Source: Rhodocyclaceae bacterium (GTDB lineage: Bacteria > Pseudomonadota > Gammaproteobacteria > Burkholderiales > Usitatibacteraceae). From it: DNA of 64,000 nucleotides. The notes beneath the pieces were generated by a model. That model did not search any database and was not told the origin of the DNA. It saw only the letters and a program-made list of their open reading frames with translations. The stretch is from contig JADCIX010000038.1 in NCBI GenBank assembly GCA_020247545.1, positions 1-64,000 of the forward strand. The letters are read 5' to 3'. Both the position numbers and the translations under genes were made by a program. Shown here piece by piece: positions 8,573 to 17,051 of this stretch; the stretch's first letter is position 1; each line of letters starts with the position of its first letter.

Positions 8573-10762
8573 TTATTTTTCGATACCGAGTTGCCAGAGG
8601 ACGAAGGAGTAGGTGATTGCGATTTCCTTCAGGTAATCGTAACGCCCGGATGCACCGCCGTGACCGGCGTCCAAATTGGTCTTTAGCAACAGCGGGTTGT
8701 TGTCGGTTTTCAGAGTACGCAACTTGGCAACATACTTGGCTGGTTCCCAGTACATCACTTGGCTATCGTTGAGAGACGTCTCAACCAACATCGCAGGATA
8801 AGCCCCGCGCTTCAAGTTGTCGTAAGGTGAATAACTGCGCATGTATTTGTAAGCTTTCTCCTGGTTCGGGTTGCCCCATTCCAAATACTCACCGACCGTG
8901 AGCGGCAACGTCGCGTCAAGCATCGTATTCATAACGTCGACAAAAGGCACTTGTGAAACGACCGCCTTGAATAACTCAGGCCGCAAATTCGTCACCGCTC
9001 CCATCAATAATCCACCCGCGCTGCCCCCTTGGATGGCGAGCATCGACGGTGCCGTGTATTTTTGCTGGATCAAATGTTCGGCGGTCGAAATGAAGTCAGT
9101 GAAGGTGTTCATTTTCTTCATCATTTTGCCGTCGTCGTGCCACTGCTTGCCCATGTCCCCGCCGCCGCGAATGTGCGCGATGGCGTACACCATGCCGCGA
9201 TCAAGCAGAGCGAGGCGGCTGGAGCGAAATGCGAGCGGCAAGGCAAAGCCGTACGAGCCATAGCCATAGAGAAGAGTTGGCTGCGGCACGCCGGGTTTAC
9301 GCATGGACTTCTTGTAGACCAGCGAAATTGGCACTTTCACGCCATCCTTGGCGGTGGCCATGATGCGTTCGACTTGATAATCGGCTGCGTTGTACCCACC
9401 CAAGACGGGCTGTTGTTTCTTCAGGATTCGTTCACGTTTTGCAACGTCATAGTCAAAAACGGAATTGGGTGTGACCAGCGAACCGTAGTTGAAACGATAT
9501 AGCTTGTTGTCAAACTCCGCGTTTTGGCCGGGTGTGGCGTCGTAAGCCGCCTCTGGAAAGGCGATATCGTGTGGCTTCATCGTCTTCATATCGAAGACAC
9601 GAAGCTGCGGCAAGCCGCCCTTCTTTTCGACGGCAACAAAATAGTCCTTAAAGACATCCACGCCGTCAAGCTTCACATCCTTGCGATGAGGAATGATCTC
9701 TTTCCAGCTCCTGGTGTCCGCCTTCAAGCTAACCGGTGCCATGACCAGACGAGAGTTACGACCGGTATCGTTGGTCACAATCAGGAATTTAGTGTCATGG
9801 TGGTCGACGTAATACTTGATGTTCTCTTTGCGCTTCACGTATACGGCGAACACACCTTCCGGCTTATTGGCGTCGAGAATACGCTGCTCCGTGGTCTCGG
9901 AAGACTCACTGGTCAGGATGATGTAAGCGCGGCTGCGAGTCGAGTCGACACCAATGTTGTAGAGCTCATCCTTCTCTTCGAAGATTAACTTGTCTTCTTT
10001 TGCACCAAGTGTGTGACGGTATAGCTGATTGGAGCGCTTTGTTGTTGCATCCTCCGTCACGTAGAAGATCGTTTTGTTATCGTTGGCCCATGCGACAGAG
10101 GTCACTCGTTCAATCTTGTCGGCGAGAACCTCCCCGGTTTCGAGATTCTTGAACTGGAGCGTGTACTGACGAAAGCCGGTGAAATCCACCGAATAAGCCA
10201 GCCACTTGTTATCCGGGCTCACAGTCATGCTGCCAATGGACATAAACGCCTTGCCCTTGGCGAGCTCATTACCATCAAGCAATATTTCTTCTTTGGCTTC
10301 CAGCGTTCCTTTGCGGCGGGTATTGATCGCGTACTGTTTGCCTTCTTCGGTTTTGGTGATGTACCAGTAACCGCGCATGAAATACGGCACGCTGTCGTCC
10401 GTTTCTTTGATGCGACCGAGCATGTCTTTGTACAGCGTTTCCTGGAACGGCTTCAAGTGACCGATGACTGAATCCAAATAGGCGTTTTCTGCCTTCAAAT
10501 ACTCAACGACCGCAGGATCCGACTTCTCACGCAACCAAAAATAATCGTCGATGCGTTTATCGCCAAAATTTTCAAACGTTTTGGGGACTTTTTTTGCAAC
10601 GGGCGGCGTGGAGGGGACGGACGGTTTTGAAGGCATAGCGGGACTCGGGGAAGGCGACAACTGCGCAGCGGTCTGCGCGGATAGGATGGTGACCTGCGTT
10701 ACCAGCATAGCGCCGATTATCGTTAGAAGAGTTCGCAGGTTAGAACGAAGACGATGGTTCAT
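8573..10762 (-). CDS. ptrB: Oligopeptidase B-like S9 serine peptidase, exported
   Basis: A prolyl-oligopeptidase family (S9A) enzyme most like oligopeptidase B, cleaving short peptides after basic residues. From the ATG at 10762 (GAGG Shine-Dalgarno 6 bases upstream) the protein is 729 residues. A signal peptide (LLTIIGAMLVTQVTILSAQ) and a Ser/Pro-rich linker lead into a beta-propeller and a C-terminal alpha/beta hydrolase. The catalytic triad is readable: Ser581 in GGSAGG, Asp666 in SLNDSQV and His701 in DAGHGG. Cytosolic E. coli PtrB lacks the signal peptide, so this copy is probably periplasmic. It is divergent from msrC. Confidence 0.9.
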   Translation of the reverse strand: MNHRLRSNLRTLLTIIGAMLVTQVTILSAQTAAQLSPSPSPAMPSKPSVPSTPPVAKKVPKTFENFGDKRIDDYFWLREKSDPAVVEYLKAENAYLDSVIGHLKPFQETLYKDMLGRIKETDDSVPYFMRGYWYITKTEEGKQYAINTRRKGTLEAKEEILLDGNELAKGKAFMSIGSMTVSPDNKWLAYSVDFTGFRQYTLQFKNLETGEVLADKIERVTSVAWANDNKTIFYVTEDATTKRSNQLYRHTLGAKEDKLIFEEKDELYNIGVDSTRSRAYIILTSESSETTEQRILDANKPEGVFAVYVKRKENIKYYVDHHDTKFLIVTNDTGRNSRLVMAPVSLKADTRSWKEIIPHRKDVKLDGVDVFKDYFVAVEKKGGLPQLRVFDMKTMKPHDIAFPEAAYDATPGQNAEFDNKLYRFNYGSLVTPNSVFDYDVAKRERILKKQQPVLGGYNAADYQVERIMATAKDGVKVPISLVYKKSMRKPGVPQPTLLYGYGSYGFALPLAFRSSRLALLDRGMVYAIAHIRGGGDMGKQWHDDGKMMKKMNTFTDFISTAEHLIQQKYTAPSMLAIQGGSAGGLLMGAVTNLRPELFKAVVSQVPFVDVMNTMLDATLPLTVGEYLEWGNPNQEKAYKYMRSYSPYDNLKRGAYPAMLVETSLNDSQVMYWEPAKYVAKLRTLKTDNNPLLLKTNLDAGHGGASGRYDYLKEIAITYSFVLWQLGIEK

Positions 10763-10911
10763 GACAGCCTCAAAGAAATAGAGATGCACAATTATAGGGG
10801 GCCTGCAGACAAACACGTACCGCGATGCCGTGCGCCCGAGACGATCCAGCCGCTGACAGCTTTTTTTCGCGCGTAGAATATTGACTTGTACGAACCCTGT
10901 GAGTTCAATCA

Positions 10912-11421
10912 ATGTTTGCCGTCAACGCGCTGAACGCGCCCTCTAAGACTGAGCTTTATGTCGACCTGAACAAGCAGCTGAAGAGCCTGCTAGACGGAGA
11001 GCGCGATTTCATCGCCAACGCGGCAAATTTTTCGGCACTGCTATTCAATCTGCTGCCAGACCTGAACTGGGCGGGCTTCTATCTGATGCGCGGCAACGAA
11101 CTTATCCTCGGCCCGTTTCAGGGCAAGCCGGCGTGTGTTCGCATCCCCGTGCACCCGTCACCGCGCGGGGTATGCGGCAACAGCGCTTTTCATCGCAGAA
11201 CGTTTCTGGTGCCGAATGTACATGAGTTTCCCGGGCATATCGCCTGCGACTCGGCTTCAAGCTCCGAAATCGTCATCCCCATTTTGCATGGCGACATCCT
11301 GGTCGGCGTACTCGACCTCGACTCACCCAGGCTGGGTCGTTTTGACATACAAGACCAGTCGGGATTGGAACTGATGGTCGCCACATTCATCGCCGCGACC
11401 GACCTACCGGCAAAAGCATAA
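10912..11421 (+). CDS. msrC: Free methionine-(R)-sulfoxide reductase (GAF)
   Basis: A 169-residue single GAF-domain enzyme that reduces free L-methionine-(R)-sulfoxide. It has the three family cysteines: Cys75 in GPFQGKPACVRIP, Cys88 in RGVCGNSAF and Cys112 in GHIACDSASSSEI, plus the GVLDLDS and GRFDIQDQ blocks. One oddity is that the loop between the first two cysteines is three residues longer than in E. coli MsrC (VHPSPRG where VGRG is usual). The start at 10912 is the first ATG and gives the normal family length. It is divergent from the oligopeptidase gene. Confidence 0.92.
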   Translation: MFAVNALNAPSKTELYVDLNKQLKSLLDGERDFIANAANFSALLFNLLPDLNWAGFYLMRGNELILGPFQGKPACVRIPVHPSPRGVCGNSAFHRRTFLVPNVHEFPGHIACDSASSSEIVIPILHGDILVGVLDLDSPRLGRFDIQDQSGLELMVATFIAATDLPAKA

Positions 11422-11431
11422 AGTCCCCTAT

Positions 11432-11472
11432 TGACGGGCGTTTTGAAGCATTTTTGCTCGAAAATTCCCGTC
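11432..11472 (+). repeat. Short dispersed repeat, copy A
   Basis: A 41-bp imperfect inverted repeat (GACGGG...TTTTGAAGCATTTTTGCTCGAAAA...CCCGTC) immediately after msrC. It aligns with three other intergenic segments in this window, at 19169-19210 (complement), 31114-31153 (complement) and 36137-36178, sharing the pattern CGGGC-TTTT-GGC-TTTTGC-TGAA-CG. It could serve as a terminator for msrC, though no long T-run follows. Confidence 0.5.
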
Positions 11473-11544
11473 CTCGCTAGAGTTTGACTTTGCGTTATCG
11501 CTGTATGCGTTTACAGCCTATAGCCTTGCGCGTAACATTGCAGC

Positions 11545-12765
11545 ATGTCGATCAGCTCGCTCTTAGTCGATTTCAACTCCTACTTCGCCTCCTGCGAGCA
11601 ACAAGATCGCCCGGAACTACGCGGGCGACCGGTGGGCGTCGTGCCGATGTTGGCAGACAGCACTTGTCTCATCGCCGCAAGTTACGAAGCCAAGAAGTTA
11701 GGCGTGAAGACATTAACCAATGTCGGTGAGGCAAAAGCCAAGATTCCGGACATCGTGCTGGTGGTTGCACGGCATGCGTTGTACATCGACATGCACCATC
11801 GCGCCGTCGCCGCGGTCGATGAGATCGCGCCGGTACGCAAGGTACTTTCAATCGATGAGATGGTTTGCGACTTGCCGGCCGGCTATAAGACGGTGGAACG
11901 CGCGCGCGAACTCTCGAACGATATAAAGCGCCACCTCGCCACAACCATTGGTGAGTACATGAAAGTCTCCATCGGCATTGCGCCAAACCTGTTCCTCGCC
12001 AAACTTGCCTCGGACATGCAAAAACCAGACGGTCTGGTGGTGCTCGAAGCGCACGACGTTCCGGCAAAAATACGCCACCTCGGTTTAAGAGCACTAAACG
12101 GCGTTGGCAAAAACATGGAAGCGCGGCTGAACAAACACGGCATCCAGACCATCGACGACTTATATCGTCAGACCGAAGACCAGTTGCACACAATTTGGGG
12201 CGGGGTTGGCGGCAACCGTTTCTACCAAAAGCTTCGTGGCGTTGAGGTTGCCGAGATCCAAAATGAGATGGGCTCGATTTCCCACTCGCACCTGCTGCCA
12301 CCGGCGCTGCGCGATCGCGACAACGCGCTAGCGGTATTGAATCGCCTCACGCAGAAAGCGGCAATGCGTCTGCGTAAGGCCTGCCACACTACCGGTCAGG
12401 TAGCCATCAAGGTCAAACACCTGAACGCGCCGACGTGGGAGACAGACGCCAGGCTGCAGCCAACGCAGGACACACTCGACTTGGTACATACCATCACCGG
12501 CTTGTGGGAAAAGTACCCGCAGCGGAAATCGGCCACCCCGCTACAGGTCGCCGTGGTGTTGGGTGACCTCGTGCCCGACGGCGCGCAAAACTTTTCACTG
12601 TTCGGCGAAGACCCAACGAAGAAAAAACTCAATGCCGCCATGGATGATCTCAATCTGCGCTTTGGTAAACGTGCCGCCTATTTTGGCGGCGCGCATCAGG
12701 CACTCGATCATGGCAGACTAGCCATCGCGTTTAATCACATCCCCGACGTCGAAACGGAAAGCTAA
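11545..12765 (+). CDS. Y-family DNA polymerase (DinB/UmuC-like)
   Basis: An error-prone translesion polymerase of the Y family, 406 residues. The metal-binding carboxylates are Asp9 (LLVDFNSYFASCE) and Asp104-Glu105 (LSIDEM). The YEAKKLGVKT segment (48-57) corresponds to the conserved finger motif, and VGIAPNLFLAKLASDMQKPDG and GVGKNMEARL are the usual palm and thumb helix-hairpin motifs. The N-terminal motif reads more like UmuC than DinB. Residues 348-353 (QNFSLF) could be a beta-clamp binding motif. It is translationally coupled to the following SDR gene through a TAATG overlap. Proteins like this are sometimes mislabelled ImpB type VI secretion proteins. Confidence 0.88.
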   Translation: MSISSLLVDFNSYFASCEQQDRPELRGRPVGVVPMLADSTCLIAASYEAKKLGVKTLTNVGEAKAKIPDIVLVVARHALYIDMHHRAVAAVDEIAPVRKVLSIDEMVCDLPAGYKTVERARELSNDIKRHLATTIGEYMKVSIGIAPNLFLAKLASDMQKPDGLVVLEAHDVPAKIRHLGLRALNGVGKNMEARLNKHGIQTIDDLYRQTEDQLHTIWGGVGGNRFYQKLRGVEVAEIQNEMGSISHSHLLPPALRDRDNALAVLNRLTQKAAMRLRKACHTTGQVAIKVKHLNAPTWETDARLQPTQDTLDLVHTITGLWEKYPQRKSATPLQVAVVLGDLVPDGAQNFSLFGEDPTKKKLNAAMDDLNLRFGKRAAYFGGAHQALDHGRLAIAFNHIPDVETES

Positions 12766-13583
12766 TGTCACTCGCAAACAATATTGTCATCATCACCGGG
12801 GCCTCGACCGGCATCGGCGAACAATTGGCCTATCAACTCGCCAAAGAGGGTGCTCACCTCGTGCTTTCATCGCGTCGGGTAGATGAACTCGAACGTGTCG
12901 CCGACAAGGTGCGCGAACTTGGCGCACGCGCGACGGTGATCGCCTGCGACGTCGCCAAACAATCCGATTGCAAACATCTTATCGACATGACCGTCTCAGA
13001 GTTCGGTGGTGTTGACACCATCGTGCTCAACGCCGGCATGACGATGTGGGCAAAGTTTGCCGACATCAAAGACATGTCGATCATCGAACGCATCATGCAA
13101 GTAAATTACATGGGTGCGGTGTACTGCACCCACTATGCGCTGCCACATTTGCAGAAAAGCCGTGGCCGTATCGTCGGCATCGCCAGTCTCACTGGTTTGG
13201 TCGGCGTGCCCACCCGCACCGCTTATGCGGCAAGTAAACATGCGATGCGCGGTTTCTTTGACTCGCTGCGCATTGAGCTGCAGGGAACAGGCACTACGGT
13301 CAGCATGATCTATCCCGGTTTTGTCGCCACCGGTATTCGTGAAAACGCCACCGGTGCAGACGGCAAGGCTGCCAAGATTGATCCGGTGAATAAAGATGAA
13401 GTGATGAGTGTCGAGGAGTGCGCCACAATCATCGTCGAAGCGATTACCAACCGTAAACGCGAAGTGGTGATGACTCTCAAGGGAAAACTCGGGCAGTGGC
13501 TGAAGTTGATTGCACCCTCAATCATCGATGGCATGGCCAAGCGCGCGGTCGAAGGTAACCAAAAATACGTCGAAGCAAAGTAA
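12765..13583 (+). CDS. Short-chain dehydrogenase/reductase (SDR)
   Basis: A classical SDR oxidoreductase of 272 residues. The NAD(P)-binding motif TGASTGIG is at 11-18, the NAG motif at 89-91, and the catalytic Ser141, Tyr154 and Lys158 (YAASK) are all present. An Arg-Arg pair after the second strand (SSRR, 35-38) suggests NADP(H) preference. The C-terminus carries an amphipathic extension (KGKLGQWLKLIAPSIIDGMAKRAVEG) as in DltE/YqjQ-like SDRs that associate with membranes. Its start codon overlaps the stop of the polymerase gene by one base. The substrate is unknown, and the coupling to a DNA polymerase has no obvious biochemical meaning. Confidence 0.9.
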   Translation: MSLANNIVIITGASTGIGEQLAYQLAKEGAHLVLSSRRVDELERVADKVRELGARATVIACDVAKQSDCKHLIDMTVSEFGGVDTIVLNAGMTMWAKFADIKDMSIIERIMQVNYMGAVYCTHYALPHLQKSRGRIVGIASLTGLVGVPTRTAYAASKHAMRGFFDSLRIELQGTGTTVSMIYPGFVATGIRENATGADGKAAKIDPVNKDEVMSVEECATIIVEAITNRKREVVMTLKGKLGQWLKLIAPSIIDGMAKRAVEGNQKYVEAK

Positions 13584-13642
13584 CCACCATCCTCGCGATA
13601 CTGCCAGTTGCGCGCACAAATGTTCAAAGCTACCCATCCGCA

Positions 13643-13770
13643 CTTGTCATTCCGAGGCCGCGCTTTATGCGGTAGAGGAATCTCATCCTTTAGAAGTCGC
13701 GGGATGGTTCATTCACCTGTGGCTAATTGCAAACGGATGAGATGTCTCGCAAAACCGCTCGACATGGCAA
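13643..13770. repeat. Palindromic intergenic element, ~128 bp
   Basis: The left arm (from TTGTCATTCCGAG at 13644 through GGAATCTCATCC near 13688) is mirrored by the right arm (GGATGAGATGTCTCGC at about 13735 through CGACATGGCAA at 13770). The two arms align well with small gaps. The TGTCATTCCGAG...GAGGAATCTC wording is a widespread intergenic mobile-repeat theme. It lies in the 213-bp gap between the SDR and LysE genes, which otherwise holds nothing I can identify. Confidence 0.6.
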
Positions 13771-13796
13771 CTCCTAACAACAGCGCAAATTCATAA

Positions 13797-14426
13797 ATGA
13801 CGTTCAGCACCTGGCTCGCCTATTTCATCGCCACGTTGGTCATCTGCGTGTCGCCCGGTCCCGGCGCATTGTCGAGCATGTCGGCTGGCATGAAGTACGG
13901 CTTCACACGCGGCATGTGGAACTTAGCCGGCCTGCAAGCGGCCATCGTCGTTAACGTCTTTGCCATCTGGATCGGCTTGGGCGCTCTGCTGGTTGCGTCC
14001 ACCACCGCTTTCGATATCATGAAGTACTTGGGGGCGGCGTACCTCATCTACCTCGGCATCCAGAAGTTTCGTGAGGAGCCGGTACCCTTTGAGCAAATCG
14101 CCGCCCAGACCAATTTCAAAGACACATCACCGTTCGGCATCTTCAAACAGGGGCTGTTAGTCAATCTCACCAATCCAAAGGGTCTCTTGTTCCTCGCTGC
14201 CGTGCTACCGCAGTTTATCGACCCTGCAAAGCCTACTGCCATTCAATACGCCATCCTCGGCGGAACCATGGTTGTCGTCGATGTCGCGGTTATGATTGGC
14301 TATACCGCGCTGGCGTCGACGATCCTAAGAATGCTCAAAGACCCGAACCACATCCGCTGGGCCAATCGTGGTGTGGGAAGTTTGTTTGTTGCGGCGGGTG
14401 GCGCGTTGGCAGTGTTTAAGCGGTGA
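13797..14426 (+). CDS. LysE/RhtB family exporter
   Basis: A 209-residue inner-membrane protein with about six hydrophobic helices, the size and layout of LysE/RhtB amino-acid exporters. The family signature is seen at the N-terminus (VSPGPGALSSMSAGMKYGFTRG, residues 19-40) and in the middle (GIFKQGLLVNLTNPKGLLFLAAVLPQF). These proteins export amino acids such as lysine, threonine or homoserine lactone; the substrate cannot be read from sequence. Its stop overlaps a GTG start of the following PhyH-type gene, suggesting an operon. Confidence 0.88.
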   Translation: MTFSTWLAYFIATLVICVSPGPGALSSMSAGMKYGFTRGMWNLAGLQAAIVVNVFAIWIGLGALLVASTTAFDIMKYLGAAYLIYLGIQKFREEPVPFEQIAAQTNFKDTSPFGIFKQGLLVNLTNPKGLLFLAAVLPQFIDPAKPTAIQYAILGGTMVVVDVAVMIGYTALASTILRMLKDPNHIRWANRGVGSLFVAAGGALAVFKR

Positions 14427-15112
14427 TAGCGAGCATGAAAGCCGAGTGCACGTCACTAGACCAACACGGATTCGTCTTAGAAGACTCAATTCTGTGCAAC
14501 GAGGAAGTTGCCGAAATATCCGACAAGCTTCGATCACTACCGAGCGGTGCGGGAACGCGCAATCTACTAGAGCAAGCATGGGTTCAGTCGTTGGCGCAAT
14601 CGATTGGACATAGCTCTTTCGTTAGGCGCGCATTTACATCGACACCCGTCGCCGTTCAATGCACCCTATTCGACAAAACTCAAGAGAAGAACTGGCTTGT
14701 GGCCTTTCACCAAGACATCGTCATCCCAGTCCAAGCCCAGGTGGTTCATCCATCACTAGGTGTGTGGTCAACCAAAGAAGGGCAACTATACGTACAAGCG
14801 CCGGTTCAGCTGCTAGAAACTCTTCTGGCCGTGAGGATACACATTGACGACTGTGGCGCTGAAAATGGACCTCTACGAGTCGTTCCAAGCTCCCATCGGT
14901 ATGGGTACGTTACGGACGCCGCGGCCAAAAAGCTTCGAAGAGATTTCGGAGAACTTACATGCACGGGCAGCGCGGGTAGTGCGCTATTCATGCGCCCTCT
15001 CCTTTTGCACGCATCCTCGAAAGCAGCGGTACCCTCGCGCCGCAGACTGCTGCACTTTGTCTTTGGGCCAGCCTCACCGGGCTATGGCCTTGCGTGGCGG
15101 CATGCTATTTGA
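14423..15112 (+). CDS. Phytanoyl-CoA dioxygenase (PhyH)-like protein
   Basis: A 229-residue member of the PhyH branch of Fe(II)/2-oxoglutarate oxygenases. The facial metal triad is visible: His96-Gln97-Asp98 (FHQDI), the distal His196 (LLLHASSK), with an arginine cluster (SRRRLLHF, 206-208) for 2-oxoglutarate ten residues later. The middle block DDCGAENGPLRVVPSSHRYG is typical of bacterial PhyH enzymes. The start may be the GTG at 14423 (4-base overlap with the exporter) or the ATG at 14435. The substrate is unknown. Cotranscription with a LysE exporter could mean hydroxylation and export of an amino acid, which is inference. Confidence 0.78.
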   Translation: MIASMKAECTSLDQHGFVLEDSILCNEEVAEISDKLRSLPSGAGTRNLLEQAWVQSLAQSIGHSSFVRRAFTSTPVAVQCTLFDKTQEKNWLVAFHQDIVIPVQAQVVHPSLGVWSTKEGQLYVQAPVQLLETLLAVRIHIDDCGAENGPLRVVPSSHRYGYVTDAAAKKLRRDFGELTCTGSAGSALFMRPLLLHASSKAAVPSRRRLLHFVFGPASPGYGLAWRHAI

Positions 15113-15165
15113 CGATTCGTCAGCTTCATAAATTCCGGGATCATTGCAACGAGCGCTTCCCCCGT

Positions 15166-15560
15166 GTGCGCCGCTGAGCAGCGCAGCAAACGCGGGGGCC
15201 GTCCGCGAGCAATGTTTGAGGGCGAGCGCAGCCGGAAAATGAACATCAATTCCAACCACGAGCCCGAGTTTTGCGAGTGGCCCGCGCTTGCGAGAAGCGC
15301 AAGGAACCCGAAGGGCGGCCGATGTTGCCAACCGCGCGGGGTCGCCTTCTTTTGCTTACTTTTCTTGGCGAAGCAAGAAAAGTGAGTGGCAGCGGGGCCA
15401 CCCCCGCATAGGTCGTTACCATGTGGCGAACGTTGCCTTTTGCTTAGAAAATTGGGGCCGAGCCTGCGCAGGGACGACAGTTTCTAAAGCGTGGCGCAAA
15501 AAGTCTAATGCCTTCTATTGCAACCAAACTTGGTTTCCGGCCTTCGCCGGAATGACAAAT
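15166..15560 (+). repeat. Long dispersed repeat module, copy 1
   Basis: Most of the 451-bp gap between the PhyH and zinc-ribbon genes is a repeat shared with 28329-28650. Shared blocks in order are CAGCGCAGCA, CCGCGAGCAATGTTTGAGGG, GAGCCCGAGTTTTGCGAGTG, GGAACCCGAAGGGC, a hairpin with perfect 10-bp arms (ACTTTTCTTG 15358-15367 and CAAGAAAAGT 15374-15383) and a final CCGG-CCTTCG-CCGG tail at 15537-15550. Sequences of this wording are common between genes in betaproteobacteria. The short frames across it look spurious. Confidence 0.75.
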
Positions 15561-15563
15561 TAA

Positions 15564-16754
15564 CTATCGCTGGCTACCCCCAAATACCATCAACAAGAAC
15601 ACCACAAACAAAATCGCACTCACCAAGAAGAAAATCTTCCATCCCGACTTCGGTGATTCACCTTCTACTTCTCCCGTCTGCCCATTCACCACAAACCGAT
15701 AGGTTTTGCCGCTGAATAGATAAGCCGATACCCACATCGGCAACAAGATATGTTTGAAGGTGAGGTGGCTGTACTGCGTGTTCAGTGAGGAAATGCGCTG
15801 GTGGTCTCCGCCGATGTCTTGACGTACCAGCGACTGCACTTTCGCATCGATAAACTCTTTTCCCTTGGCAAATCCCGACTTCAGATCTACCGAATAGGCT
15901 TCCGCTTGAAAACCAGTTATGTATTCATCCTGATAAGGTACCAGCGCTCTTGTGTCCCACGTGCGAAGTTTGGTGGTGAATGCACTCATGATGGCGGAAC
16001 CAATCGCCCCGCCGCCGCTGAGTGAGAAATTATCGGCTACTAGGTCGTTCGCGCCGAGTGTCGTTTTGGAACCCGACACCAACACGTCGTTATGGAAGAA
16101 CGAAACTTCACCGGAAACATAGCTCCAATCCGTGACGGTCCGTGTTTGTGTGACACGTTCGCCGTTCGAATTGGTGGTGGTGTAGGTTTCAGTACGGTCG
16201 TCACCGCGCTGGCCGGTGTATTGTGAAAACGTATTGGCGTCAAAGGTCCAGTAGGGAACATAGAGCCCCTTGATGCCGCCATCACTCTGGGCAAACTTCT
16301 TTAGCGCACTGGGTGCGAGCCACAAGCCCTTCAACCACGCGCGCCACTTTTCCTGCGCTTGTAGTTTGGTGATTTTGAATGGCACCAGCGACTCCGGCTT
16401 GATGGATCGTTGCGCGTAGCTCGGGCTGGTGATCGGCGTTCCGCAAAAAACACACGTCGTCGCAAACAGATTTGCCGGTAGTGTTTGCTCGCCACCGCAG
16501 TTTTTGCATTTGAGCTGTTCTTGCGCGTGGGTTTCGCGCTCAGCCTGTAGTTTCGTCAGCCATACATCCAACGGCAACTCTTCAACGGCGTCGGTCTTTT
16601 CGTCAAATTGATTAACGGCACCGCAGAAGTCACACTTGAGCGAGGTTGTGCCGGGCGAAAATGACAGCTTGGCCCCACACGAGCGGCACGGGAACGCGCG
16701 CACCTTGTCGGTCATCGCCTCAAGCGTGGTTTGTGACGCGTTCGGGTTCTCCAT
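15564..16754 (-). CDS. Zinc-ribbon membrane-anchored protein
   Basis: A 396-residue protein with two N-terminal zinc ribbons: the first with CRSCGAKL and CDFCGA (near residues 23-48), the second with CKNCGGE and CVFCGT (near 83-105). Then follows a long soluble beta-rich region with WTFDA and a threonine-rich TETYTTTNSNG segment, and a single C-terminal membrane helix (IFFLVSAILFVVFLLMVFG). Homologues are often labelled primosomal protein N'-like or TFIIB-type zinc-ribbon proteins; no replication role is evident. ATG 16754 is preferred to a GTG two codons upstream. It is downstream of an SPFH-GYF gene and a 74-residue membrane protein on the same strand, likely one unit. Confidence 0.75.
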   Translation of the reverse strand: MENPNASQTTLEAMTDKVRAFPCRSCGAKLSFSPGTTSLKCDFCGAVNQFDEKTDAVEELPLDVWLTKLQAERETHAQEQLKCKNCGGEQTLPANLFATTCVFCGTPITSPSYAQRSIKPESLVPFKITKLQAQEKWRAWLKGLWLAPSALKKFAQSDGGIKGLYVPYWTFDANTFSQYTGQRGDDRTETYTTTNSNGERVTQTRTVTDWSYVSGEVSFFHNDVLVSGSKTTLGANDLVADNFSLSGGGAIGSAIMSAFTTKLRTWDTRALVPYQDEYITGFQAEAYSVDLKSGFAKGKEFIDAKVQSLVRQDIGGDHQRISSLNTQYSHLTFKHILLPMWVSAYLFSGKTYRFVVNGQTGEVEGESPKSGWKIFFLVSAILFVVFLLMVFGGSQR

Positions 16755-16812
16755 TAGCACTTATCAAGTGACGGCAGCGCCATCGTGCAGAAAGCACTGC
16801 TGAAAGCACAAG

Positions 16813-17037
16813 TCATAGCGCGTGCGGCGGAGACTGGTCAAGCGTGCGCGCAGGGTCTGCAGACTTGGGCTGTCGTAGTGCGTAATCGAGCAAAAACCAA
16901 GCGCCAAGCGCGAGATTAGCGATGGCAAAGGCCACCCCTAGACTGAACCCTTTCCAGTTCATGATCATGTGCAACAGCACCAACACGCAGCCGACTCCGA
17001 CGAGCCCAGCTGCGGCACGATATAGTTTTGATTTCAC
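16813..17037 (-). CDS. Small two-helix membrane protein (74 aa)
   Basis: A GTG-started gene supported by a strong ribosome binding site (CGGAGG, six bases before the GTG), beginning 14 bases after the stop of the SPFH gene. The 74-residue product has two hydrophobic segments (about residues 7-25 and 33-51) separated by a short NWKG loop and a polar proline-containing tail. I do not recognise a family. A longer frame starting at 17151 would overlap the SPFH gene by 100 bases and lacks a comparable start signal. Its place between an SPFH protein and a zinc-ribbon membrane protein suggests a shared envelope role. Confidence 0.65.
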   Translation of the reverse strand: MKSKLYRAAAGLVGVGCVLVLLHMIMNWKGFSLGVAFAIANLALGAWFLLDYALRQPKSADPARTLDQSPPHAL

Positions 17038-17051
17038 AGGAACCTCCGCTG

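Noticed and set aside
15164-15385. A short plus-strand frame with a PRAMFEGE-type peptide, and its partner frame around 28339-28539
   Set aside because: Both follow the dispersed repeat module. Frames over this repeat are frequently predicted in betaproteobacteria but the structure of the repeat explains the conservation better than protein coding.
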